The notes below the pieces were generated by a model. It was not told the origin of the DNA. It saw only the letters and a list, made by a program, of their open reading frames with translations, and did not search any database. Shown here piece after piece: positions 21,991-32,298 of a DNA stretch of 64,000 nucleotides (its first letter is position 1; each line of letters begins with the position of its first letter). The stretch is taken from assembly GCA_023213395.1 (NCBI GenBank), contig CM041465.1:116195741-116259740 (forward strand), written 5' to 3'. This DNA is from Cycas panzhihuaensis (Eukaryota > Cycadophyta). Position numbers and translations under genes: made by a program.

Positions 21991-24366
21991 GGAAAGAGGG
22001 ATTTCCGGAGGAAGGGTCTCCTAAGGGGACTAAGGAACGGAAGAACCGGCAGCCTCCGCCGCTTCCTTAGCGCTTTGAGATCGCGTAAGGGCGAAAAGTC
22101 TGAGTTGCTTCGAGCAACCGAATCACCTTCTTCCCCTATTCCGGTCGTGAAGGCGACTTGAGTACGGCCTAGGAGAACGAGAAGAGGAAGAAGAGGCGCG
22201 CCTTCCCTTTGTCGCGGAAGGGCTGGGATCGTGATCTTCCTGCTACGGTTGTTCTTGGTTTGGGGTTGCGATCACGTTCCCCATGTTTAGGGAACGGATC
22301 CTGCGGAATGTGTTGGTCTAGATTAGGCCTTGAGGCCCGCTTTGGGAGAGGAATCGTCGAGGGCATCCTTTGGATGCCGGGCCCTACAACGTGAATCGTC
22401 ATGGAAGCAATCCCCATGAATGGAACACCACTTCTTCTCAAGCGAGGGTCGAACCTTCTCGCTGAGGAGGATCGCTCCCATTCCCGGGAAGAGGAGCTTG
22501 GGTAGTTTGTTGGACTTGTTTGTTTGAAGTAGGAGACGAAGGACCTTGAAGCTTGAGCTCTTCATCGACGCCGAACGAGCGATAAATGAGGTGAGGGGAT
22601 CTAAGGTCCTCCGGTAGGATGAGAGGAAGACCGCGTACCGAGAAGGTTTAGTGTCTTTGGTAGGGGGTGGTGCCTCACGGCTGTGGAGGGCTTAAGAGGT
22701 TTCGAGACCGCTTGGATCTCAATAGCCTCCAACGCCAAGCACTTGGCGATCGGGAATCACACGCGTGGTCGCCCCATCTTGAGGACTTCCACGTGGACTT
22801 CGGACGGTGCATTGACAATAGGTCCCGCCCGCTCCTGCAAAGTCGCCTTGGTGGAGTGAAGCGATCGTGGAATCGCCGCACAAAGTCACGATTCATCTCA
22901 TCGTGACCTTGTTTGAGCGAGAGAAGGGATTTCATCCCGCCTCGAATGGGCGAGCTACATCAAAGTAATTGATGAACTCGCCCACCAATTCCGGAATGAA
23001 TAGATCGAGTGGGCAGGGAGACGATAAAACCATTTAAGGCGCCACCGCAAGGATCGAGGAAAGAGTTTCATCAAAATATGGTCGTAAGCCCAAGAATCGA
23101 TGCATGCCATGAGAAACTACGGACATGCTCCGGGTCTCATGACGAAGTCCCATCGAATCTAGGAACTTCGTGAGGATGAGGCGCAAGTTGGTTCGCAACG
23201 CCTCAACCGAGAGAGGGGTTGACCTAAAGTCCACGAAGGCGCCCTTGCTCGAACCGTAGGATCAACGAACGCCGAGTAGGTGGCGCAAGGAGGCGGATGG
23301 GGTAGGACACCCATCCCTCCTCGAGGAACCACCCCTTGGCGACAAGAGGCATGGAAAAGGGCGCCTTGGAAGGAGTCGATTCCTTGCGAAGGCACAACGG
23401 ATGGAACGCATTGGATGGCGGACAAGAGGGATGCGGGCCGGGTTACGCCCATACTGCCACCCGTGGGTGGGGCCATTCCGTATGGGTGTAGCGGATCCAC
23501 CCCATAAACAGGAAGACGGCTTCCCTACCCCTCAAGGTTGAGAAGTATACCGGGGAACGTGAAAGAAGCACCAACGCTACTGGTTGGAGGATGCGTGGGA
23601 ACGAATCCCACCGACCGGCGGTGGAAGGCTAGCAGGCGACTAGGCCTCTTAGGAGCGGCATGTGCCGATTAGGGACTAAGACATTAGTTGGATCGGGAAC
23701 GGGTATGCTAACCCCGGTTGAGGGACAGACATGCAGTGAGAAGGCCCTAAGGCATTAGGGCCTTGATAAGGGATGGAAGGTGCCACACGTGCCCCCACCG
23801 CAGAAACGAATGGGGCGTACGCGTGGGCACGAAAGGGTTTGTTGTCACAGGAAAGGTGGACGAGGACGAAGCGTGAGGGGGAAGAGCAGAGGAGGAAGAG
23901 GCTCCCCTGCGCAGGACACCCTCAAGCCATTCGGGACGTGGTTGAGAGCATGCCGCCCGGCGGCATCCGTCAAGAGCCTCAAGCACGTCAACAGGAGGAG
24001 TCCCCACATACCCATAAGAGGTGATCGGGACCTCGAACAAGGCATGTCCATCTGAAGGTTCCTCATAAAATCACCCAACTGCGTGGCAATCCTCAGGAGG
24101 AACGGATCCCTCTACGGCATGGGTAGAAGGATGGGGAGCACAAGAAAGGTGTTGATCGATCGGGTAGTAAAAGGAGTCGTCACCCTCTTGGGTGGACTCC
24201 GGAATGACAGAAGGAAGAGCTTGGGTTTCCATAACCGAAGCGTGGTAGGTCCAATCGGAAGAGTACCCTTCCATAGTCGGATCGGGATCCGACGAGGCAA
24301 GAAGGCTATACTCGGGGTCTTCTAACAAAGGGGTAGACCGCGCAAACAACGAGAGAAACGGCGCAT
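21991..24366 (-). pseudogene. gag pseudogene of element D
   Basis: The start is at the ATG whose complement ends at 24366. N-terminal blocks are STQEGDDSFYYPIDQHL (24071-24370) and VPITSYGYVGTPPVDVLEAL (23747-24040). Next come the Gly/Pro linker (23159-23500) and a capsid part with MDFRSTPLSVEALRTN (23034-23234) and SLLSLKQGHDEMNRDFVRRF (22675-22935). An intact zinc knuckle CSIHGDCFHDDSRC (CX2HX4HX4C) lies at 22323-22565. Frames change between blocks by small indels. Confidence 0.8.
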
Positions 24367-24515
24367 GCAAGGTCGACCGACGATGTCAGGAAAAGAGAAG
24401 GAACGGTATAACACACGCGTTGGGGGCTGCCCAACGTGGAGGTCAAGACAGGTATAGAAAGGATCACACGAGTAGCGAAACCAGCAGAGAGGCGAGACTA
24501 GCTCCCTTCTTGGCG

Positions 24516-24533
24516 CCCCCAGTATGGTCGCCA
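24516..24533 (-). other. Primer binding site of element D
   Basis: The complement reads TGGCGACCATACTGGGGG, directly beside the LTR start at 24534. Confidence 0.7.
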
Positions 24534-27072
24534 TGGGCCACGGGATAACCGGCCCGATAGGCGCGGGAGAGATGGTGACGAAAGCGGTAGGAAGTGGAAC
24601 CTACAAGGTAAGCAACTACCACGCAGGCGCCCGTCTTGGCCGGAGGCCGAGTTCAGGATCCGCAATGGAGTATGGCTACTCTTGGGTGACCCTTCACCTT
24701 GAGCGAAGGGCGAAGATACGTGGGGCAGACGGGTTGACACAGGAGTAGGCCCCTCCACCCTTGGGTGGCGGAAGGGAGAGAGAAAGAACCTAACAAGGAT
24801 AGGCCAAGAACAATCCTATGCAATCTAGCAGGGTATCTGACGATGCGGGAAGCAAGGCGCTCGTGCGGTTAAGGAAGAGGGAGGAAGGGTAAGGGAGAAG
24901 CAGACTCCTACAACCTTTCCTACGAATAACAAAAGTACATGCAACAAGGCAAACAAATCGCAAACCAATACAAAAAAGGCAATTTTCCCTTTTAATCTTT
25001 CGATGTTCTAATTACTAGGAAAAGAATAAAAGAAGGAAAAAAGACCAGGGGTAGCGAAGGGGAACGGAGGCGTGCACCGGGCCGGCGTGAGAGATGGCGT
25101 AGCCTTCAGAGGAGCACCCAACCACTCATGGCAGTCTGGGATGTGAAATGTAGCGGCGGCGAAAGGGGCTTCCTTACCTTCCCGTGAAAAGTAAATGCGA
25201 TCTCAAGGAAGGAAAGAAACGCTAACTAGCAAATGAGATAGCATAAAATATGGCACATGCAAGGGACGCCACTGGTGGAAGGGGCAACGGGCAACGCGTT
25301 CTCCGCGTCCCGAGTACACTGTAAGCAACAAAGGTCTCCCTCTGCCGGGGAGACACCTATATGCAACACAAAGATCTAGCAATATATGTCTAACAACATA
25401 AACGAGAGTCTAAATGTACATGCATCAATGTTAGTCCAATAAGGGAAATACCAAAGAAGAACGATCCAAATGAAAGGAAACAACAAGGTAAGCCTCGAGT
25501 GGCCTCACCGCGCAAATGGTACCCAAACCTCTCCCCAAGAGCCACGGGGCAACGAGGAGAAAGTCAAGACTCAAGGCTGGAAAGCGGCTGCAAGAAGGGG
25601 CAAGAAAGACCCGAAGACACCCACGGGGAACCGGGATGCTACGGGGAGCAAACCTGCAACCGGGAGCAAAGGTGGAGAAGAACCCACGGTTGGGGCCTAT
25701 GGATGGCACCCAAACTGAATAAAGGGTCCCAAATCAGTGGCGCAACTTGTGACAATGGTTTGGGCAACCAAGGAGCCTTCGAACCCTTGTTTGCAAGCCA
25801 AGAGTAGCACTGGGCGAGAGGGAGGCTTTGGAGGGCTTCGAGCCGCTTAGGGGCCTTGGCAGTGGTGCGAATCCACCCAGCTCCTCTCTAAAGCCTATGC
25901 AACCCCTCAACGCCTTGCCTTGGACAAAGAACGCGAGAAGCAGAGGGAGAGTGGTACAGCAGTCCCCAAGAGGGAGGAAAACCAACTCTCAAGCAACAAA
26001 TGAGAACAAATAAGCTGAAGTGTAAATATCACCTACACAAATACAAAGTGAAGGGTACGGAAAGAGAGGCAAGGATTTGCCCAAAAAGAAGAAGAAGGGC
26101 CGGAACAAACATTTCAGACTGAATAGAAGCGTGCCGGGGCCCTGCTATGGAGGCGAACGGAAACACACGCAACGGGAGCTCGTGGACCGCTGGGTAGAAA
26201 GCAGTGAAACCGCTTCAAAGGAGCCCTCTCCAAGGCGTTTGAGGGTGAGAGAATGTCTCGGCCAAGCCAAAGGAGAGTCAAGGCGTTGTATGAAGAGTGC
26301 AGTCCGATTCTGCAAGAAGCAGCCAAGAGAGCAGAAAGCAGAGAGTGTTCCTCTTGAGAGTAAATCCAAAAGTGAGCCAAAAGATCCTTGAAAACGAGCC
26401 AAAAGATGGTTGAGTACTAGAGCACAACCCCAAAGTGCGAATAGGGCACCTACCGAGGGAGAAAAGGCGCGAACCACGTGGCAGTTTCGCAATAAATGCG
26501 AAATTGCCACGGCGGATTTTTAAAAAACAAACAGAGACAGTCGTCTGGCGAAATTTTAGCGATCATGATATTCCAATGGTGATCGCTGAAGATCACGCAG
26601 ATCTGCACAAGATTACGGCCAGTATGCACTTGGAGACACAAATGGGGCCCGCCAACCGGTCCAGGCTGGGGGCAAACGGCTGAAAAGGCTAAAGGACAAC
26701 TAAAACACCCACCCGGGAGCAAACAAGCCAAGAAAGCAGGCCACAGGAGCGTAAATAGGCCCCAAATGAGGTGGCAGGCTAACCAAGCGGCGATGAGGCA
26801 TCACACGGGTGGAGGTGGCGCAAACCCGGTGGATCCGGAGAGAGAGGAGGCGGATGCGGGAAGTAATGGTCACCAAGGTGCCACACTCGCTAAGAGTGTG
26901 CCCGCTATAGTCGTCATAGGCTAAACATAGGTGTGGACGACGACCGTGCCGCCCACAAAGTCATACATGCAAATATGTATAATCAAGACATAAAAGTGAT
27001 GATAATGCTAGAGACATACCTGCACTTACCTGAGTCGGTGATTCCGTATCCATTCCCGGAAGCCGGGAAACG
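24534..27072 (-). repeat. 5' LTR of element D (subfamily 2)
   Basis: The LTR is 2539 bp. Its U3 end at 27072 carries the perfect hairpin TTCCCGG-AAG-CCGGGAA (27053-27069). The terminal TG has become CG. A second palindrome TTTCGCAATAAATGCGAAA is at 26485-26503. GTAAGT-type motifs lie at 27019-27035 and near 25170-25185. It is bordered by PBS on one side and by B LTR sequence on the other. Confidence 0.85.
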
Positions 27073-28149
27073 GAGGCATAAATCATAAGGTAAACAAGTA
27101 GAGTACCTTGTAGTGAAGAGAAGAAATATGTATCTTCTAGAAAACAGCAAAAGAATTCAACACTTATCAAGGTTTGATGGCAAGTTTGGAGGAGGAGACC
27201 AATGTGGGAGAAATCCTAGTGATTTGGGGCCCTTTGGTGCTTATTCCTTGGAAGACCATGAGAAGTATTCTTCTTGCAACTTTGTAGACCAGTAAAAAGA
27301 TGTTGAGCTTGCTGCTCCTGAGCATGAGAGATAACAATGGTCTCTGGTAAAGAGCAACAGCTGAAAGTCTTAGTTCTGCAATAGTTTCTGTAAGAGATTG
27401 GTAGAGTTGCATGTAAAAATGAGCTAAGAGGATTCGAAAATAAAGGAGTCTCTTAGTTTTATCCCCTGCTCACTACAAGTGAACATTGGGGATATCAGGG
27501 CAGTTCAAATGCATGGGCCCCATATGGCAGTTCCGCGAAAAAAGTGGGAAATGTCGCATGATTTTAAAAAACTTTTTCAAACAGTCATACCGCAGTAAAC
27601 TTTGTGGTACCATGGTAAAGATCGTGGTACCATTAAGTTTATAGTAGTACAAGCCTGGAACTAAAATTAAGTCCAAAATAGGGGTTTGGAGCTAAATGAG
27701 GAGCAAATCAAGGCTAGAAACAACTGGGGGAAGTACCCAAGTGATGGACAAGTGGTTAGAAAAAGGAACTGGGTCTCAACCAAGGATCAAATCATACCTG
27801 CGAGAAACTGCAACATGAATAGGGCATCATAAGAAGGGAAAACACAACTGGCTAAGGCGTCCCGAGGGGTCATGGAGACAATGTGGATGGCTATGTGCCA
27901 TATGGGGTGTAGCATTCGTTGAAGAATGCCTCCACTGTAAGTCGTCATAGGCTGAAAGGTGTGTGATAAGCACATGCAGAGTGATCAAGCAAGAAGATAA
28001 TGCAAACATACAAATGGCAGCCAAGCATGCATCAGGTAATCTATACTAAGCAATCTCAGGCAAACAGGAGTGAAGACAGAAGTGAAGACATATACCTGAG
28101 CTTACCTGAGTCGATGCATCTCGAGTCCATTCCCGGTAGCTGGGAAATA
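27073..28149 (-). repeat. 5' LTR of element B, distal part (subfamily 1)
   Basis: This is 1077 bp and co-linear with 3443-4519 without net indels. It ends at 28149 with the U3 terminus (hairpin at 28130-28146, TG changed to TA). A GGTACC inverted repeat (27597-27612 and 27625-27640) and the duplicated CTCAGGTA motif (28091-28110) are present. Its right edge is fused to copia gag. Confidence 0.9.
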
Positions 28150-28868
28150 GTGATCAGTCTTATTATAATGCCAACACCTGAGCTTACTCTTTTTGCTCTT
28201 TGACTTGGACCTCAATGTATCCTTGGAGTTTTGTCCTCTCTCAAACGTTCTACCCCTTATTGTCATGGCTTCTGGTGTGGAGGTTTCAAAACTAGATTTC
28301 CTCCACACTTCTTCCATTAGCAAAGCACTCATAACAAAATCATAATCCAATACATCTATAGTGCTAAAACTAATTAAGGTGACAATATTATCCTAGGATT
28401 CAATAATGAGCATAACAAGGTAACAACCTTGTCCTCATCCTCAATTTTAACATCGATACTAGTCAACTGGAAAATAAGAGTATTGAAAATATTTAAATGG
28501 TTAGCAATTTTTGTACCTTCCTTCATCTATAATGAGTACAGTTGCCTCTTCAGGTAGATTTGATTTGTTACTGATTTGGTCATATACAGGCCTTCCAACT
28601 AGGTCCATAATCCTGCTACTGTCTCTTCTCCTGCGATGTTAATTAAGACTTCATTTGCCAAGTACAATCGTATTATGCTAAGTGCCTTTTTGTCTAAGTC
28701 ATCCCAATCATCATCATCTATCCCTACGGGTTTCTTTGATTTTCCTGCAAGGGCTTTGTACAAACCCTGCTATATAAGAACATCATGCACTTTTAGCTTC
28801 CACCACTTGAAGTTATTTTTGCCATTGGATTTCTCTACCTCAAACTTTGCACCTGCTAGTTTCCCCAT
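28150..28868 (-). pseudogene. copia-type gag fragment of element K
   Basis: It starts at an ATG (complement ends at 28868) with MGKLAGAKFEVEKSNGKNNF and WKLKVHDVLI, the usual copia Gag opening. Further down lies the nucleocapsid area with KLRCWHYNKTDHYF (28102-28350), a degraded CCHC knuckle in which the second Cys is His. Stops occur in between (for example after HDVLI). It is cut off at 28150 by the LTR of B. Confidence 0.8.
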
Positions 28869-28922
28869 TCGGTGTAGAAAAGCTGATACTAAAACCTTCA
28901 CAAACTCGCTGTAAAACAAAAG

Positions 28923-28936
28923 TGGCTCTGATACCA
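28923..28936 (-). other. Primer binding site of element K (initiator tRNA-Met type)
   Basis: The complement is TGGTATCAGAGCCA, the standard copia PBS complementary to initiator tRNA-Met, two bases from the LTR. Confidence 0.9.
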
Positions 28937-28938
28937 CT

Positions 28939-29556
28939 TGTTGAGAATACAAGGCCCCAAACCTTAAACAACCACAAGATCTAAACTATTTTGTAACTAG
29001 TCATAGGAATCGAAACAAAGATTTAACATGCAAGTTCTAAAATCATAGATAATACAACAACATTAATATATAAGCTAAACTTCACATATGCACCTAATAT
29101 AACATGGTAAAAGCCTAGCTATATGCTAGGGAAACATTCACACAGGAAAGGTATCGATCTTTATTGCTGTAGAATGGAGAAACAATACATCTTAGTAGCA
29201 GAGTGCTCTCTGGAATAACAACCAGCCACCGCCCTCATCACAGTACATTACATTACATACAACATTATAAGAAAAGCCCTAAAATGGGCTACATGAGAGG
29301 GACATCCAAGGCATAAATCTTAGCCGTAGAATCTAGGGTATTTGTATCGAATGACCCCGATTCTCTTTACAATTTGATAAGGTTTATAGGGCTACTTTTT
29401 CAAGTCAGGGGCTATTGCCCCCAAACCCCCCCCATCCCCCAACAAAGGGGGGCTCCTGCCCCTCTTGGAACCCCCCGAGAAAGATTAGAAGGGGAAACTG
29501 CACCGAAAACACACTAAAATTTTAACCCCAAAATATTGTTGTCATAATATCCAACA
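28939..29556 (-). repeat. 5' LTR of copia element K
   Basis: This is 618 bp, TG...CA, with TGTTG/CAACA-type inverted ends (TGTTGAGAATAC at 28939 and ATATCCAACA at 29547-29556). It contains C- and G-rich runs at 29425-29480. Element E protease sequence begins at 29557. Confidence 0.85.
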
Positions 29557-29780
29557 CAGAGAAGAGCTTCCTCTTCATGGTAGGTTGGGGAAGAGCTCTT
29601 TGAAAGATGTAGTGACTGAGGCACAAAATAATGGTCTTGGGGAGTACAGGGACTTCCAGAAGAGGGTCAAGATGAGGTATGGATGAAGAGGCATCATTCG
29701 TCTCTTTAGCTGTTTGAGACCAGGTTAGGGCATACAATGGTGAGTCTCAAGCATCTAGATGACTTTCTTTCCTTTATTTC
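29557..29780 (-). pseudogene. Gag-Pro junction remnant of element E
   Basis: Read on the minus strand this gives sequence equivalent to VPVLPKTIILCLSHY, then a Gln-Pro stretch and KRKLFSVLDI, matching the Gag-Pro linker (GKPFSVVDELHTV) of the other copies. It breaks off at the K LTR before the catalytic loop. Confidence 0.7.
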
Positions 29781-32139
29781 AGGGTCGAGAAGGTGAGGGA
29801 GTATGATGGTCAAGAGAACTAGAGGAAGATGATGAGTTCCTCACACCCTTCCCCTTAGCTTGCGATGGGCGAGGGTTTGGGGGTCTTCCTTTATTTCGGC
29901 TACTCTTTTGTTGCTTATTGCGATCACATTCCCCGTGTTTAGGGAAGGGATCTCTATGGATGGGCTAGTTTAAGTTAGGCCTATATGCCTATTTGGGAGA
30001 AGAATCACGTTTTGGGGTAGCTATAAGGTTCTAGGCTCAGCAGTATAAATCTTCATGGAAACATTCCCTGTGGATGGAACACCACTTCTTCTCGAGGGAG
30101 GAATCGTGCTTCCTCACTTGAGAAGATTAGGTATTACCACCCTTGGGGGGAGTGGCTTGAAAAGCCTAGTGGATTAGTTTATATGAGGTAGGGGATGAAG
30201 GAGCCTGGAGTTTGAGACGCTTCATAGTACCCTCAAATGAATGTATGGTAGAAGTGAGAGAATCCAAGGTCTTCTCAGTTGGGTGGGAAGAAGACCTGGC
30301 AGGCTATTGGATTTTGGTCTCTCAGGGTGGTGGAGGTGCCTCACGATGCTGTGAGGGCTTGAGAGGTTTCTTGAGTCCATCTTAGATCTTAATGGCCAAA
30401 AGCACTAAGCACTTGACTATGGTGAAGTCACACGTAGTTGCCCCAATTTTAAGGACTTTGACATGGACTTCTGTACGAAAAGCTTTGACAAAGAGGTCCT
30501 TCTTCAACTCCTTAGGCAGAGTTGCCTTGGCAGAGTGAAGGTCATGAAAGTATCTCACAAAGTCACGATTCATCTCATTGTAACCTTGTTTGAGAGATAA
30601 GAGGGCTTTTATTCCACTCTCGAATGGACGAGCTACGTCAAAATAGTTGATGAATTCATCCACGAGCTATTTAAATAAAAAAATAGAATGTACTGGTAGG
30701 TGATAGAACCACTTAAGGGTATCGCCTTGAAGGGATCATGGGAAAAGTTTCATAAGAATGTGGTCATAGGCCTAGTAATCAATACATGCCATAGAAAAGC
30801 TATGGGCATGCTCTGTTGGGTCCTGTGACGAGGTCCCATCAAATTTAGGAACCTCAAGAGGGTGAAGCGGTAAGTTGGTTCTTAGTGCCTCGACGGATAG
30901 AGGCGTCGATCTATAGTCTATAAAGAGGCATGCCCTTGACTGGACCATAGGGTCAATGGAATTTGGAAGAGGAGGTAGACAAGGTTGCCCAAATCCTCCT
31001 TGGAGGGTTTAGTTCGAAAGGGGATGTTTTCCTCCCCCTGTTTGGTGAGAAGACATGAATCCCACATTCAAAAGGACATGCATAGGAGCAGATGGATGTG
31101 ATGGACCCATTCCTCCTTGAGAAAATGCTCCTTATTAGAAAAGATCTTGAGGGAAAGTGCCTTGGGAGGGGGCTTGCCCTTCTTACAAAGGCACAACATG
31201 AGGTGTAACATAGGAAGGTAGAAAAGAGAGGTGAGGGATCAGGTTTTGGCCACATGGGCCGCCTGTGGGTGATGCGACCCTATATGGGTGCAAATGGTCC
31301 ATCCCATAAGCTGAAAAGGAGTTTCTCTTACTGTGCCTCCACAGTTGAGAGGTGTAACCTAGAGGCACGTAAAGGAAAGAATCCCTAGGTTGAAGTTGAG
31401 AGTGTGTGGAGGCAGGCATCATGTGGCTAGAAGTAGGGGCACATATAGGTCCCCTAGGCCTAATAGGTCATGGATAGACTATAGTCAGAGGAGGAATAGT
31501 CGTTTGACTAGATAGGGGCATGCTTAACCTGAGTTAGGAAGAGGACATACCTTAAGTGGTCCCCAAGGAATATAAACTATGGGGAGAAGAAGATGAAGTG
31601 AGAGGTAAGCTCATTGTAGGTAGGGTAGTCGAATGGGATGAGCAAGCTAAGGCGAATGTAGAGGAAGGAGGCACAGCACTTTGCAAGATGCTCTCAAACC
31701 ACTTAGGATATGTTTAGAGATGAGCAGTTTGAAAGCATTGGCAAAGGCATTCTACTACATTGGCATGAGGAGTATCCTCTTAATCGTAAGAGGTGGATAG
31801 AACCTCATACGAAGCAGATCCTATGGGATGATCCTCATGAGAGTCACCATTGTGATGGTGAGACTCTAGAGGAGATGAAACCTCTACTTTATGAGTAGAG
31901 GGATGGTGGAGTTGTGGGTGTTGCTGGTCACCCAAATAAAAGATAGGGTCCTCACCCTTTTGGGTGGACCCTTGAAAAGAAGTAGAAAGCTCATGCAGTT
32001 CAGATACATAGGCATGATATGCCTAATATAAGGGGAATCCATCAATAGTCGAATCAGGATCTGATGTAGAAAGGAAGTGATATGGGGAGTCTTCTAATAA
32101 TGGAGGTAGACCTCATAAGTGATATGAGAATCATTGCAT
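29781..32139 (-). pseudogene. gag pseudogene of element E
   Basis: The start is taken at 32139, matching the ATG of G; the third codon is a stop (CGA to TGA), the same change as in F. Capsid sequence is best kept at 30382-30663: MDEFINYFDVARPFESGIKA, LLSLKQGYNEMNRDFVRYF, and the LKIGATTCDF region. A zinc knuckle of CX2HX4HX4C type is recognisable at about 30060-30100. Many stops and frame breaks occur, with mostly transition-type changes. Confidence 0.8.
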
Positions 32140-32280
32140 ACAAGTTCTGCCTATGGGTTAGAAGAAAATAGGAAAGATAAAGTGGTACGTACATTGGGGG
32201 ATACCCAACAAAACTAAAAAGAGCTACTAAGAAGAAGTTGCACCAACAGAAAGGGAGGAAGGATTGATCCCTTACTGGCG

Positions 32281-32298
32281 AGTCGCTGGTATGGTCAC
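32281..32298 (-). other. Primer binding site of element E (decayed)
   Basis: The plus strand GTCGCTGGTATGGTCA aligns with the complement of the family PBS with several substitutions. The LTR follows at 32299 with TG changed to TA. Confidence 0.6.

Larger units (their letters stand above)
16176..27072 (-). mobile_element. Element D: LTR-to-LTR non-autonomous Tat-type element
   Basis: D has a 3' LTR (16176-18708), internal region (18709-24533) and 5' LTR (24534-27072), about 10.9 kb in all. Order on the minus strand is gag, protease, RT fragment fused to integrase C-terminus, short 3' UTR, aRNH, LTR. It inserted into the 5' LTR of B: B sequence resumes at 27073 exactly where D's LTR ends. It lacks the antisense gene and every RT/RNase H/INT catalytic centre, so it could only move with proteins from another element. 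Confidence 0.85.
1959..28149 (-). mobile_element. Element B: non-autonomous Tat-type element, split by the C-D insertion (11482-27072)
   Basis: B consists of a 3' LTR (1959-4519), an internal region (4520-10438) and a 5' LTR in two parts (10439-11481 and 27073-28149). The two 5' LTR parts match A/B LTR positions 1959-3001 and 3443-4519 with identical lengths of 1043 and 1077 bases. They are therefore one LTR cut by a later insertion, with about 441 bp lost. The internal region keeps gag, protease and aRNH, but RT, RNase H and integrase are absent. The right LTR end at 28149 abuts copia gag, so B inserted into element K. Confidence 0.85.
28150..29556 (-). mobile_element. Element K: Ty1/copia element, 5' end only (LTR, PBS, gag)
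   Basis: This is a minus-strand copia element of which only the 5' LTR, PBS and gag part are to the right of B's insertion point. Any remainder would lie left of element B, outside the window. It inserted into the protease region of E, whose sequence resumes at 29557. Confidence 0.85.

Noticed and set aside
29400-29490. C-rich and G-rich runs in the K LTR as a possible i-motif or quadruplex.
   Set aside because: Could fold, but it occurs in a single copy and there is nothing to compare it with.
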